DNA of 64,000 bases, taken from Halomonas sp. McH1-25 (GTDB taxonomy: Bacteria > Pseudomonadota > Gammaproteobacteria > Pseudomonadales > Halomonadaceae). The DNA lies in NCBI RefSeq assembly GCF_022348165.1, contig NZ_JAKRFI010000002.1, positions 434,001 to 498,000 of the forward strand. The letters run 5' to 3'. Shown piece by piece: positions 35,169-44,588 of this stretch (position 1 is its first letter; every line of letters starts with the position of its first letter). A program made the translations under genes and the position numbers. Under the pieces are notes generated by a model. It was not told the origin of the DNA. It searched no databases and worked only from the letters and a program-made list of their open reading frames with translations.

Positions 35169-35195
35169 AAAAAAACGCCCCGCTCATGCGGGGCG
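35169..35195 (-). terminator. Rho-independent terminator of the second chemoreceptor gene
   Basis: On the plus strand seven A residues (35169-35175) precede CGCCCCGC-TCAT-GCGGGGCG (35176-35195). Read leftward this is an 8-bp GC stem followed by seven T residues, 28 nt after the chemoreceptor stop. Confidence 0.92.
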
Positions 35196-35223
35196 ATAGG
35201 GCAGCAGACATAGCAATCGAGCG

Positions 35224-36924
35224 TTAGAATTCCGCCCACTCTTCGGCAAGCGCTTTTTTGGCAGGCTGGGTCTTCTCGCGATGACTTGTACTGCCAGGCA
35301 AGGCCGCCAGAGTAGAGCGGCTTGCTAAGGGGAGGCTTGAGATCGTGCGTGTAAGGGCTTCGTCCTCTTCGGTCTCGTTGATCTTGAAGGTGGCGATAAG
35401 CGACGCCAGTCGCTGCGCCTGATCTTCCAACGAAGCTGCAGCAGCACTGGCCTGTTCCACCAACGAGGCATTCTGCTGTGTCACGGAGTCCATCTGTGTG
35501 ATGGCGGCATTGATCTGTTCGATACCGCCATTCTGCTCCCGCGTCGCCGTGGCGACTTCCGAGATCAGCAGAGACACCTGACGAATGGCGTCGACGGTTT
35601 CGTTCATGGTCTTGCCGCTTCGCTCCGCCTGTTCGGCACCTGCCGTGATCTGCGTGGTCGTTTCCTCGATCATGGCGCGGATTTCCTTGGCGGATGCGGC
35701 ACTGCGGCTGGCCAACGATCGAACTTCGTTGGCCACTACCGCAAATCCACGCCCCTGCTCACCGGCACGGGCCGCTTCGACCGAGGCATTCAGGGCCAGG
35801 ATATTGGTCTGGAATGCGATGGAGTCGATCACGCCAACGATGGCGTTGACCTTCTGCGAGTTGTCGGCAATGTTGCGCATCAACTGGGCCGTCTGCGCTA
35901 CGTTCTGCCCTCCGGCCTCGGCGGATTTGGAAGCATCGGCCGACAATCGATCGGCAGTGATGGCCGACTCGGTGTTCTGGCGCACGGTAGATGCCATCTC
36001 TTCCATGCTGGAGGCCGTTTCCTGTAGTGCGCTGGCCTGTTCTTCCGTACGTGAGGACAGATCCTGGCTACCTTGTGCCATTTCTTTCGCACCCACCGAG
36101 ACGCTCTCGCCGGCGTGACGCAACGAGATGACAAGCTGGGTGAGGGAGCGGCTCATGGTGGCCATAGCGGTGAGCAGCTCGCTGATTTCGTCCTGACCTG
36201 AAACATCGATCTTTTGACGTAAGTCGCCATCGGCAACCTGCCGGGCCGCTTGGAGTGCACGTCGTAGTGGCAGGACGATACTCTTCGTGATGACGTATGC
36301 CAGGATCAGCGAAGATATCAGCGCCAGAATCGCGAAGCCCAGCAGGCCCGACAGGGAGTAGTGATAGTTCGCATCGATGATCTCGCTGGCCTTACCGATC
36401 TGGGCCATGGCATGAGCCTCGATGGCGTCGGCCTTGTCTTCCAGTCGATAGATGGCATCCTTATAGGTACTCAATGCTGCATTGGCCTGTGCGGCTTCGA
36501 GAAATTGGCCGCTCTGCACGCCTTCCATGACGGCTTGGTAGCCCGTGGCATATTCTTTCAAGGCGCCTTCCGCTTCGGTGTAGAGGCTTCGAAGCTCCTC
36601 GGTGCCGGCCAGGGCCTTCCCGGCTTGTAGTGCTTGGGCGAGATTTTCACGGGTTTGCTGCCACTTCTGCTGATAGGAGCGGACTTTCTCGGCATCACCG
36701 ATATTGATGAAACTGTCCTTCTCGTACCGGCGTTCTTCCAGCGCCAGCCGCTGCACATCGGACGCGTTGAGTGCCAGCGCCACATCGGCTTTCAACACGT
36801 CATCGGCAGTATTCTTTACGCCGTTCAAGCCGAGCCACCCGGCACTCAGCGTGCCCAGCAGCAATAAAGTGATGACACCAAAGGCGGCACCAAGCCGGGT
36901 TCCTATCTTGAAGCGAGACAGCAT
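35224..36924 (-). CDS. Methyl-accepting chemotaxis protein with four-helix-bundle sensor
   Basis: Chemoreceptor of the Tar/Tsr type, 566 residues. TM1 is near residues 12-32, a helical periplasmic domain spans about 35-185 (four-helix-bundle type, rich in Ala, Glu and Gln), TM2 is near 190-212, then HAMP and the signalling domain with the tip [20 protein letters not shown]. The C-terminal EEWAEF is a CheR/CheB tether of the WxxF type. Upstream, TAAAACTT and GCCGATAC occur on the minus strand but 17 nt apart, longer than the flagellar sigma consensus. Ends at a strong terminator. Confidence 0.94.
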   Translation of the reverse strand: MLSRFKIGTRLGAAFGVITLLLLGTLSAGWLGLNGVKNTADDVLKADVALALNASDVQRLALEERRYEKDSFINIGDAEKVRSYQQKWQQTRENLAQALQAGKALAGTEELRSLYTEAEGALKEYATGYQAVMEGVQSGQFLEAAQANAALSTYKDAIYRLEDKADAIEAHAMAQIGKASEIIDANYHYSLSGLLGFAILALISSLILAYVITKSIVLPLRRALQAARQVADGDLRQKIDVSGQDEISELLTAMATMSRSLTQLVISLRHAGESVSVGAKEMAQGSQDLSSRTEEQASALQETASSMEEMASTVRQNTESAITADRLSADASKSAEAGGQNVAQTAQLMRNIADNSQKVNAIVGVIDSIAFQTNILALNASVEAARAGEQGRGFAVVANEVRSLASRSAASAKEIRAMIEETTTQITAGAEQAERSGKTMNETVDAIRQVSLLISEVATATREQNGGIEQINAAITQMDSVTQQNASLVEQASAAAASLEDQAQRLASLIATFKINETEEDEALTRTISSLPLASRSTLAALPGSTSHREKTQPAKKALAEEWAEF

Positions 36925-37097
36925 GATGCCTCTCCGAAACGAGCTGTGGTTGGAAATCGTTTGGAGGTATCGGCCGATATCTGTCGGACTGAAGTTTTAA
37001 TGGGCTTAGAAAGGAATGACTCAGGCTGACACGACATGCCGACGAGGCTATTGTCAGAGGGTTTCATTCGACCGACACACTCGCAGGAGACGCCAGC

Positions 37098-38054
<957 letters not shown>

Positions 38055-38116
38055 CTGGGATCCGAATCGCCGGGTTATTCCCGCCTCGAAGGATGGCGGG
38101 CAGTAACAGGAACTGA

Positions 38117-38148
38117 AGCGCTGGTTGCCGCTAGCGGAAGCCAGCGCT
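38117..38148. terminator. Long hairpin between cysK and the convergent metallo-hydrolase gene
   Basis: AGCGCTGG (38117-38124) pairs with CCAGCGCT (38141-38148), with an inner CCGC/GCGG helix (38028-type pair at 38128-38131 and 38134-38137). It overlaps the stop codon of the leftward gene and could end transcription from both sides; no T-run. Confidence 0.5.
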
Positions 38149-39061
38149 ACTCGTAGACGTCCAGATCGTCGGCCAGCCGGACCTCGCCATCGTAATCGCG
38201 CTGGACCTCCTTCAGTGCAGTCTCGATGGGCGCTCCATAATGTAGCACGTGCGTGAGCACCAACAGGTCCGGCTGGGCCCGGTTGGCTAGCTCGGCCAAC
38301 TCGTTGGTCAGCGTATGGGCGTACTGATGATAGTCTTGCCACTGTTTCGGCAAGTCCTCCCATCCCGTGCGGCTGATGACCTCGTGGATCAGAATGTCGG
38401 CACCTGCGGCCTGTTTCTCCACTTCCTGGTTGATCGAGGTATCGCCGGAAATCACTACGATCTTGTCGGGAGTGGTGATCTTGTAACCGTAGGCCAGGTC
38501 CCAGTCGCCGTGAGAAACGGGAAAGGCCTCCACCTGGATATCCTCCGTCTCGTAGACCGTGCCGAGCTGGGCGATCTCGGTCACGTCGGCATAGGCGGCA
38601 TTGGGATTGGTAACAGGACTCTTGTCCTTCAGGCGAGTCTCGGTATCTGCCGCCAGCATGGTGTACATGCCTTCGCTCATCCCCTGTGTTCCCTGGGGAC
38701 CGATGACCTGCAACGGGTTTTCGCGTCGCCACCAATAGGTGCCCAGCAGCTCTGGGTAGTCCAACACGTGATCACTGTGCAGGTGGGTCAGGAACAGATG
38801 CTCGATGTTCGTGGGGTACAGCGCATCGATGCCGAGCCTCTCGGCGGCTTGCATGGCGCGCTCGACGACACCGGCACCCACGTCGAAGAGATAAGCCTCA
38901 CCTTCATAGATGACTGCAACGCCGGCACCGGCGCGCTCGCCGTTGGGCACCGGCGTACCCGTGCCGAGCATGACGACCTGAGTGTCTGCCAAAGAGGCGT
39001 GGGCAAAGAACGTCAGCAGAGCAGTGAGGGAGAGCGCCAGGAAGGGGTGGTGTTTTCTCAT
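38147..39061 (-). CDS. Exported metallo-beta-lactamase-fold hydrolase (RNase Z/arylsulfatase-like)
   Basis: Zinc hydrolase with a signal peptide (MRKHHPFLALSLTALLTFF, cleavage after ASLA). 304 residues. The metal-binding motif is FLTHLHSDHVLDY, with further ligands in FPVSHGD, VVISGDTS and VLTHVLHYG. The open N-terminal VVMLGTGTPVPN strand is like RNase Z/ElaC and arylsulfatase AtsA-type enzymes, but secretion argues against tRNA processing. It probably hydrolyses an ester or phosphodiester in the periplasm. A long inverted repeat lies just upstream (39090-39122). Confidence 0.86.
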   Translation of the reverse strand: MRKHHPFLALSLTALLTFFAHASLADTQVVMLGTGTPVPNGERAGAGVAVIYEGEAYLFDVGAGVVERAMQAAERLGIDALYPTNIEHLFLTHLHSDHVLDYPELLGTYWWRRENPLQVIGPQGTQGMSEGMYTMLAADTETRLKDKSPVTNPNAAYADVTEIAQLGTVYETEDIQVEAFPVSHGDWDLAYGYKITTPDKIVVISGDTSINQEVEKQAAGADILIHEVISRTGWEDLPKQWQDYHQYAHTLTNELAELANRAQPDLLVLTHVLHYGAPIETALKEVQRDYDGEVRLADDLDVYE

Positions 39062-39089
39062 CGGGCAGGAGTCTCTTTTTATCGTTTAA

Positions 39090-39122
39090 CGAACCAATGT
39101 GCGTTATGCGCACACTGGTTCG
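39090..39122. repeat. 14-bp imperfect inverted repeat upstream of the metallo-hydrolase
   Basis: CGAACCAATGTGCG (39090-39103) faces CGCACACTGGTTCG (39109-39122), one mismatch in 14 pairs and a 5-nt loop. It lies 28 nt before the metallo-hydrolase start and 63 nt after the SirB2-like gene stop, so terminator of the latter or operator of the former are both possible. Confidence 0.5.
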
Positions 39123-39185
39123 CTTAGCCTAGCAGGCGACTCATACCCGGAAATGACACTTTCGTTGAATGACATGCGCTGCTGG

Positions 39186-39575
39186 TTAAAACCGCATCCA
39201 CCACGACCAGGGGTGGTGCGACAGTGCCGCCCCGACGATATAGAGAAAGATCGCGATAGCGACAAGGGAGGCCACGGCGCGGATCGTCGGCGTCCGGCCG
39301 CGCTTGATCGCCAGCGTGCCGATGACGATGTAGGCCACCAGGCCGATCAGTTTGGCTGCCAGCCAGGGGTGCTGCGTGGGCCAGGCGCGCAGCATGATCA
39401 TCAGCGTAATCCCCGCCGTCAGCAACACCGTATCGATCAGGTGCGGTAGTAGCTTTACCCACCGCCGTTGCAGCTGCGGCGATTCGCGTACCGACCACCA
39501 AGCCCGCAGGCTGAATAGCGCCAGACTGAGGCCCGCAGCGGTCATGTGAATGTGCTTGATCAGAAAGTAGTCCAC
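39186..39575 (-). CDS. SirB2-like small membrane protein
   Basis: Four-helix inner-membrane protein resembling the SirB2 family, 129 residues from GTG 39575 (VDYFLIKHIHMTAAGLSLAL), which has AAGGGA seven bases upstream; ATG 39605 lacks a ribosome-binding site. The helices include LLPHLIDTVLLTAGITLMI and LIGLVAYIVIGTLAI. SirB2 was named for a regulatory effect on invasion genes in Salmonella, but its biochemical role is unknown. Divergent from the FCD regulator gene. Confidence 0.75.
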   Translation of the reverse strand: MDYFLIKHIHMTAAGLSLALFSLRAWWSVRESPQLQRRWVKLLPHLIDTVLLTAGITLMIMLRAWPTQHPWLAAKLIGLVAYIVIGTLAIKRGRTPTIRAVASLVAIAIFLYIVGAALSHHPWSWWMRF

Positions 39576-39640
39576 GCGATGTCCCTTCAGCTTGTCGCGA
39601 TGCATTAGGTGTACGGGCCGAGGCGGTGTGGTCCAGGAAA

Positions 39641-39713
39641 TTGCATACAACTTTACGACCAAAGCGCAATACGCGCCCTAATTCAGGGGCATCTACGCTT
39701 AAGTTGTATGCAA
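39641..39713. promoter_or_regulatory. Paired 13-bp operator candidates of the FCD regulator
   Basis: TTGCATACAACTT (39641-39653) and AAGTTGTATGCAA (39701-39713) are exact reverse complements 47 bp apart, centre to centre 60 bp. Each resembles FCD-GntR recognition sequences (TTGTATNCAA-like). The distal copy overlaps a possible upstream ATG (39708), supporting translation from GTG 39726. Looping between the two sites would allow tight autoregulation. Confidence 0.7.
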
Positions 39714-39725
39714 CAGGTGCGGCCC

Positions 39726-40400
39726 GTGACGACGAAACAGACTCCCTATCCTACGGCGGTGGCGCAGGTTTACGAGGCGATCAAACGTCGCATCCTCGAT
39801 GGCAGCTATCAGCCCCACGAGTACGTGCGCGAGACTGGCGTGGCCAAGGAACTCGAGGTCAGCCGCACGCCGGTCCGTGAGGCATTGCGCGAGCTGGTCA
39901 CCGAAGGCTGGCTGGAGGCGATTCCCCATCACGGCGCCCGCGTCACGGCCTGGACCGAGCAGGATGCCCAGGAAGTCTTCGAAATCCGCCTGCTGCTCGA
40001 ACCGCTCGCCATCCATCGCGCCACACAGCATATCCAGCCGGCCCAGTTGAAGCACCTGCAGCAACTGGCCAAACGCATGGAACTGTTGGCCGAACAGGCC
40101 AGCGACTCGGCCCGCAACGAGATCGCTGCCCTCAATCACGAGTTTCACCGCGAGTTGATCCGCGCCTCGGGCAGTCAGCGCCTGGCCGCAGTGCTCGACA
40201 TGGTGGTGCGCACCTCGGTGACACGGCGCAACCTGCAGAACTACCAGCACGACCATTTGCTGCGCAGCATGCGCCATCACCGCGAAATGCTGATCGCCAT
40301 CGAGGCGGGCAACGCCCAGTGGGCCGAAAACGTGATGCGCGCCCATCTGCTGGCGGCGCGCGACCTGCACCTGAAATTCGAGGACGCCGGAGGAGGCTGA
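39726..40400 (+). CDS. GntR-family transcriptional regulator, FCD type
   Basis: Likely controller of the CoA-transferase/TRAP III/aconitase/lyase operon that begins 50 nt downstream. 224 residues from GTG 39726, with AGGTG six bases before; ATG 39708 lies inside an operator-like repeat. Winged helix about residues 8-75 with EVSRTPVREALRELVTEGWL; FCD sensor about 85-215 with metal-ligand-type residues in NHEFHRELIRASG and MRHHREMLIAIEAG. FCD regulators usually sense the acid being degraded. Confidence 0.9.
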   Translation: MTTKQTPYPTAVAQVYEAIKRRILDGSYQPHEYVRETGVAKELEVSRTPVREALRELVTEGWLEAIPHHGARVTAWTEQDAQEVFEIRLLLEPLAIHRATQHIQPAQLKHLQQLAKRMELLAEQASDSARNEIAALNHEFHRELIRASGSQRLAAVLDMVVRTSVTRRNLQNYQHDHLLRSMRHHREMLIAIEAGNAQWAENVMRAHLLAARDLHLKFEDAGGG

Positions 40401-40449
40401 ACGCCTCCTGAACGACAACGAACACAATAACGAGAGGGTTACAACAATA

Positions 40450-41649
40450 ATGCTCCCCGACACGCCACTTACCGACCTCAAGGTACTCGAGCTCGGCCAG
40501 TTGATTGCCGGCCCCTACTGCGGCCAGGTGCTGGCCGACTTCGGTGCCGACGTGATCAAGATCGAGCCCCCCGGCAAGGGCGATGCCATGCGCCAGTGGG
40601 GCGAGGCCGACGCCAACGGCGAACCGCTGTGGTGGAATGTCATCGGTCGCAACAAGAAGTCGCTGACCCTCGACCTGCGCCAGCCGCGCGGCCAGGCCAT
40701 CCTGCGCGACCTGGCTGTCGAGGCCGACATTCTCATCGAGAATTTCCGGCCCGGCACCATGGAGAAATGGGGGCTTGGCTACGACGACCTGGCCCGGCGC
40801 AACCCCGGTTTGATCATGGTCCGTGTCACTGGCTTCGGTCAGGACGGCCCCTATGCCTCGCGGGCCGGGTTCGCCGCCGTGTGCGAGGCGATGGGCGGGC
40901 TGCGCTACCTCAGCGGCTACCCCGACCGCGCGCCTGTCCGGGTGGGAATCTCGCTGGGCGATACCCTGGCCGGGGTGCATGGCGCGCTCGGTGCGCTAGT
41001 CGCCCTGCACCAACGCGAGCGCACCGGGCGCGGTCAGGTGGTCGACAGCGCCATCTTCGAGTCGGTACTGGGCATGATGGAAAGCCTGATCCCCGAGTAT
41101 GCCCGCACCGGCAAGATCCGCGAGCGCAGCGGCAGCTTCCTGCCCAAGATCGCCCCCTCCAATGCCTATCCGGCGCGCGACGGGCGCGACGTGATCATCG
41201 GCGCCAATCAGGACACAGTGTTTCGGCGCCTGTGCGAGGTGATGGGCCAGCCCGCTTTGGCCGACCACCCTGATTACGCCACTCATCGCGCACGCGGCGA
41301 AAACCAACAGGCCATCGACGACGCAGTGACCGCCTGGACCCACCAGCACGATGCCGACGATATCGTCGCCTGGCTGGCCGAGGCCGGCGTGCCTGCTGGG
41401 CTGGTCTACCGTGCCCCGGAAATGCTCGACGACCCGCACTTCCAGGCCCGCGAGGCCATCGTCGAGGTTGCGGATCGTCACGGCCAGCCCTTGCCGATGC
41501 AAAACGTTTTTCCGCGGTTGTCAGCGACGCCTGGGCGTGTACGTCACGTCGGGCCGGCTTTGGGCGAACACACCGAGGCCGTGCTCAAGGAATGGCTGAG
41601 GCTGGACACGACCGGCATCGCCGCCTTGCGCGACAGCGGCGTGATCTGA
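40450..41649 (+). CDS. Class III CoA-transferase (CaiB/BaiF family)
   Basis: Moves CoA from a donor such as succinyl-CoA to a carboxylic acid. 399 residues. The fold signature LKVLELGQLIAGPYCGQVLA starts the protein; DLRQPRGQAILRDL, VRVTGFGQDGPY and RTGRGQVVDSAIFESVL are conserved family blocks. The segment where formyl-CoA transferase and its close kin carry the catalytic Asp reads AGFAAVCEAMGGLRY here, with no Asp after GF, as in the subgroup related to citramalate/mesaconate CoA-transferases by my recollection. First gene of the catabolic operon; 13 nt before the TRAP large permease. Probably activates the imported acid or its isomer. Confidence 0.9.
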   Translation: MLPDTPLTDLKVLELGQLIAGPYCGQVLADFGADVIKIEPPGKGDAMRQWGEADANGEPLWWNVIGRNKKSLTLDLRQPRGQAILRDLAVEADILIENFRPGTMEKWGLGYDDLARRNPGLIMVRVTGFGQDGPYASRAGFAAVCEAMGGLRYLSGYPDRAPVRVGISLGDTLAGVHGALGALVALHQRERTGRGQVVDSAIFESVLGMMESLIPEYARTGKIRERSGSFLPKIAPSNAYPARDGRDVIIGANQDTVFRRLCEVMGQPALADHPDYATHRARGENQQAIDDAVTAWTHQHDADDIVAWLAEAGVPAGLVYRAPEMLDDPHFQAREAIVEVADRHGQPLPMQNVFPRLSATPGRVRHVGPALGEHTEAVLKEWLRLDTTGIAALRDSGVI

Positions 41650-41662
41650 ACGGAGCGCGATC

Positions 41663-42955
41663 ATGAACGATACCGTCATCGTCCTGCTGTCACTGGTGGC
41701 CCTGATCGGCCTGGGCATGCCCATCTTCCTGGCGCTGGGCTTCTCGGGGCTGGTGGGGCTGTACCTGGCCAAGGGCTCGCTGGCGTTCTTCTTCGCGCCC
41801 TCGTCGCTGTTCGGCCAGCTCAACAGCTTCGAGTTGATCGCCCTGCCGCTGTTCGTGCTGATGGGCAACTTCCTCGGCGCGACGCCGGTGGGCGCCAGCC
41901 TGTTCCAGGCTGCCGTGCGCTGGCTCAATTGGCTACGCGGCAGCCTGGCGATCTCCTCGGTGGGCGCCTCGGCGATGTTCGGGGCGGTCTCGGGCGTGAG
42001 CCTGGCCGGGGTCGCCGCCGTCGGCTCGATTGCCGTGCCGCAGATGCTCGAACGCGGCTACAGCCGTTCGCTGGCGGCCGGTTCGGTGGTCAGTGCCGGG
42101 GCGCTGGCGATGCTGATTCCGCCCAGCGTGCCGTTCATCATCTATGGTGCGGTGTCCAGCGTGTCGGTGGCCGATCTGTTCATCGGCGGCATCGTGCCTG
42201 GCATCGTGCTCGCCCTGGCGCTGTCGCTGTACATCTATCTGCGGGTGCGGGTACGCCCCGGTGAGGCGCCACGGGCCACCGAGACCTTCGGCTGGGGCGA
42301 GCGCTTCCGCAGCCTCGCCAACATCTGGCATGCGGCGCTGCTGGTGGTCGCCGTGCTGGGGTCGATCTACTCTGGGCTAGCCACGCCGAGCGAGGCCGCC
42401 GGCATCGGTGCGCTGGGGGCGTTTCTGATCGCCACCGCCGTGTTCCGCTCGCTGTCGTGGCGCAGGCTGCTCGAGATCCTCGGCTCCACGGTGCGCATCA
42501 GTGGCGCCATCCTGCTGATCATCGGCTGCGCCAAGATTTTTGGCGACTACCTCAACCTGGTGCGGGTGCCGCAGATCCTGACCGAGATGCTGACCGCCAG
42601 TGCGCTGCCGCCATGGGCCATCCTGCTTGCGGTGATGGTGCTGCTGGTGCTGCTCGGCATGATCGTTGACGCAGTCTCGCTGATCGTGGTCACCACGCCG
42701 GTGCTGTTGCCTCTGATTCAGGCACTGGGCTACGACCCGTTGTGGTTCGGCATCGTACTGGTGCTCAACCTCGAAATTGCCGTGGTCACGCCTCCGGTGG
42801 GACTCAACCTGTATGCCCTGCGCGGGGTGTGCCCCGAGCTGTCGATCGAGGAGATCATCCGCAGCGCGCTGCCCTTCGTGGCGGTGCAGTTCCTGGTGCT
42901 GATGCTGTTCGTGCTGTTCCCCGGCCTCAGCCTCTGGTTGCCGGGCCTGATGTGA
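41663..42955 (+). CDS. TRAP transporter large permease (DctM family)
   Basis: Channel subunit of TRAP transporter III, 430 residues. DctM signatures: SAMFGAVSGVSLAGVAAVGS, GALAMLIPPSVPFIIYG and GLATPSEAAGIGALGAF. Gene order here is M-P-Q, with the large permease first, unlike the P-Q-M order of the two other TRAP operons in the window. It starts 13 nt after the CoA-transferase stop, with GGAGCG before the ATG. Confidence 0.94.
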   Translation: MNDTVIVLLSLVALIGLGMPIFLALGFSGLVGLYLAKGSLAFFFAPSSLFGQLNSFELIALPLFVLMGNFLGATPVGASLFQAAVRWLNWLRGSLAISSVGASAMFGAVSGVSLAGVAAVGSIAVPQMLERGYSRSLAAGSVVSAGALAMLIPPSVPFIIYGAVSSVSVADLFIGGIVPGIVLALALSLYIYLRVRVRPGEAPRATETFGWGERFRSLANIWHAALLVVAVLGSIYSGLATPSEAAGIGALGAFLIATAVFRSLSWRRLLEILGSTVRISGAILLIIGCAKIFGDYLNLVRVPQILTEMLTASALPPWAILLAVMVLLVLLGMIVDAVSLIVVTTPVLLPLIQALGYDPLWFGIVLVLNLEIAVVTPPVGLNLYALRGVCPELSIEEIIRSALPFVAVQFLVLMLFVLFPGLSLWLPGLM

Positions 42956-43008
42956 GTCCGGCCCCTCAACGTGTGATAACCCACAACAACAAGCCAAGGA
43001 GAATCACC

Positions 43009-44055
43009 ATGCCAATCACCCGTCGCGAACTGCTCAAGTACGGTACCTTCGCCACTGCCGGCGCGACCTTGTTCGGCGGCCACCGCCTGTTCTTACGACC
43101 GGCCATGGCCGCCACCACCCTGACCGGCGTGACCTACATCACGCCTTCCTACGAGGCGTTGAGCTACGGCTCCAACGGCTTCGTCGATTATCTCAAGCAG
43201 AACGGCGGCGAGGCGGTGGGCGTCGATTTCTACCATTCCGGCCAGTTGCTCAAGGCCGACGAGCAGCTGCCGGCGCTGCGTTCCGGCAGTATCGACTTCA
43301 TGTTCCATACCACCTCGTACATCACCCGTTCGCTGCCGATTCTGGGTATAACCGGGCTGCCCGGCGTGGTAGGCGAGCTCTACCGCAATCCCGAGCGCCT
43401 GGCCCAGGACAGCCCGTTGTTCCAACTGATCAACGAGGAACTGGCCAAGGACAACCTCTACATGCTGTCGTCGGGCGGCGGCATCCTCGAGCCCGAATAC
43501 ATCTGGAGCACCCAGGCCAGCCCGATCACCTCGCTGGAAGCGCTGCGCGGCAAGAAGGTGCGCATCGTCAGCTTCGAGGCCACCAAGGCGCTGGAGCCCT
43601 ACGATATCGCTGCGGTACGCATTCCCTCCTCCGAGACCTACCTGGCGCTGCAGCGTGGTACGGTGGATGCGGCGGTGGCCAACATTTCCACCGTCTACGG
43701 GCGTAGCCTCCACGAGCAGCTCGGCACCTGCTACGAACTGCCGCTGACCGCGTTCACCGTCGCGCCGTTCATGCTGCGTTCGCGCTGGGATGCGCTGGAC
43801 GACGGGGCGAAGGAGGTCCTGCAGGGTGCCAGCCAGTGGTACAGCGACAACTTCGCCAGCCACTGCAACGACGTGGTCTATCCGGAAAAATACTGGCCGG
43901 CCGTGCAGGAGGCCGGGGTTAAGGTCGTCGAGCCCAGCGAGGAGGACTTGGCAGCGTTCAACGACAGCACGCATGACGTCTGGAACCACTGGAAGGAGCA
44001 GGTGGGGCAGGAGGTCGGCGAGCGCGCCATCGCGCTGGCGCTCGGCCAGGCGTGA
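43009..44055 (+). CDS. TRAP transporter substrate-binding protein, Tat-exported (DctP family)
   Basis: Periplasmic binding protein of TRAP transporter III, 348 residues. The N-terminus MPITRRELLKYG has the twin-arginine pair at residues 5-6 followed by a hydrophobic stretch and AMAA, indicating Tat rather than Sec export, unlike the other two binding proteins here. The mature part includes SYGSNGFVDYLKQNGGEAVG and YLALQRGTVDAAVANISTVY. AAGGAGAATCACC precedes the ATG. The ligand is probably the branched carboxylic acid degraded by the operon enzymes. Confidence 0.92.
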   Translation: MPITRRELLKYGTFATAGATLFGGHRLFLRPAMAATTLTGVTYITPSYEALSYGSNGFVDYLKQNGGEAVGVDFYHSGQLLKADEQLPALRSGSIDFMFHTTSYITRSLPILGITGLPGVVGELYRNPERLAQDSPLFQLINEELAKDNLYMLSSGGGILEPEYIWSTQASPITSLEALRGKKVRIVSFEATKALEPYDIAAVRIPSSETYLALQRGTVDAAVANISTVYGRSLHEQLGTCYELPLTAFTVAPFMLRSRWDALDDGAKEVLQGASQWYSDNFASHCNDVVYPEKYWPAVQEAGVKVVEPSEEDLAAFNDSTHDVWNHWKEQVGQEVGERAIALALGQA

Positions 44056-44066
44056 GGGTGGCCGCC

Positions 44067-44588
44067 ATGCTCAAGCCAGCCTTGCGTGGATGGGACGGCC
44101 TGCTGGCCGTCCTGCGTTGGACGTCGATGGCGGTGCTGGCATTCATGATGCTGACCATCTGCTACGACGCCATCATGCGCTACTTCTTTGCCGCGCCGAC
44201 CAGCTGGAGCCTGGAGATCAACTCCTTCCTGCTGGTCTACCTGGCCGTGATCGGCGCGGCCGAGGCGCAGCGCCACGACGCGCATATCCGCATCACCTTC
44301 TTCATCGACAAGCTGCCCGTCCGGGTCAAGGCCCTGATCGCCCTGCTGACCGGCCTGATCGGCATGCTGTTCTGCACCATTCTGGTCTGGCGGGGCGGGC
44401 TGATGACTTTCCAGTCCTGGGAGTACGGTGAACGGGTGTCGAGCGCCTTCGGCACGCCCATGGTCTACCCCTATGCGCTGTTGCCCATCGGTTTCGGCGC
44501 GCTGGCCCTGCAATTCCTGATAGAAACCTGCCAGTCGGCGTATCGGCTCGTCCATCCCGCCGCCGGCAAGGAGGCCTCGCATGCCTGA
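44067..44588 (+). CDS. TRAP transporter small permease (DctQ family)
   Basis: Four-helix small subunit of TRAP transporter III, 173 residues from ATG 44067, which has GAGGGTGG at good spacing; a GTG at 44052 overlapping the previous stop is an alternative. Motifs: MLTICYDAIMRYFFAAPTSW and NSFLLVYLAVIGAAEAQRHD. Its 3' end overlaps the aconitase-family start by 8 nt and provides that gene's AAGGAGG. Confidence 0.91.
   Translation: MLKPALRGWDGLLAVLRWTSMAVLAFMMLTICYDAIMRYFFAAPTSWSLEINSFLLVYLAVIGAAEAQRHDAHIRITFFIDKLPVRVKALIALLTGLIGMLFCTILVWRGGLMTFQSWEYGERVSSAFGTPMVYPYALLPIGFGALALQFLIETCQSAYRLVHPAAGKEASHA

Noticed and set aside
36967-36999. Flagellar sigma (FliA) promoter before the second chemoreceptor
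   Set aside because: GCCGATAC and TAAAACTT are present but 17 nt apart instead of 11, so I do not list it as a promoter; noted in the gene entry.
38147-39061. Ribonuclease Z
   Set aside because: A signal peptide directs the protein to the periplasm, incompatible with tRNA 3'-end processing.
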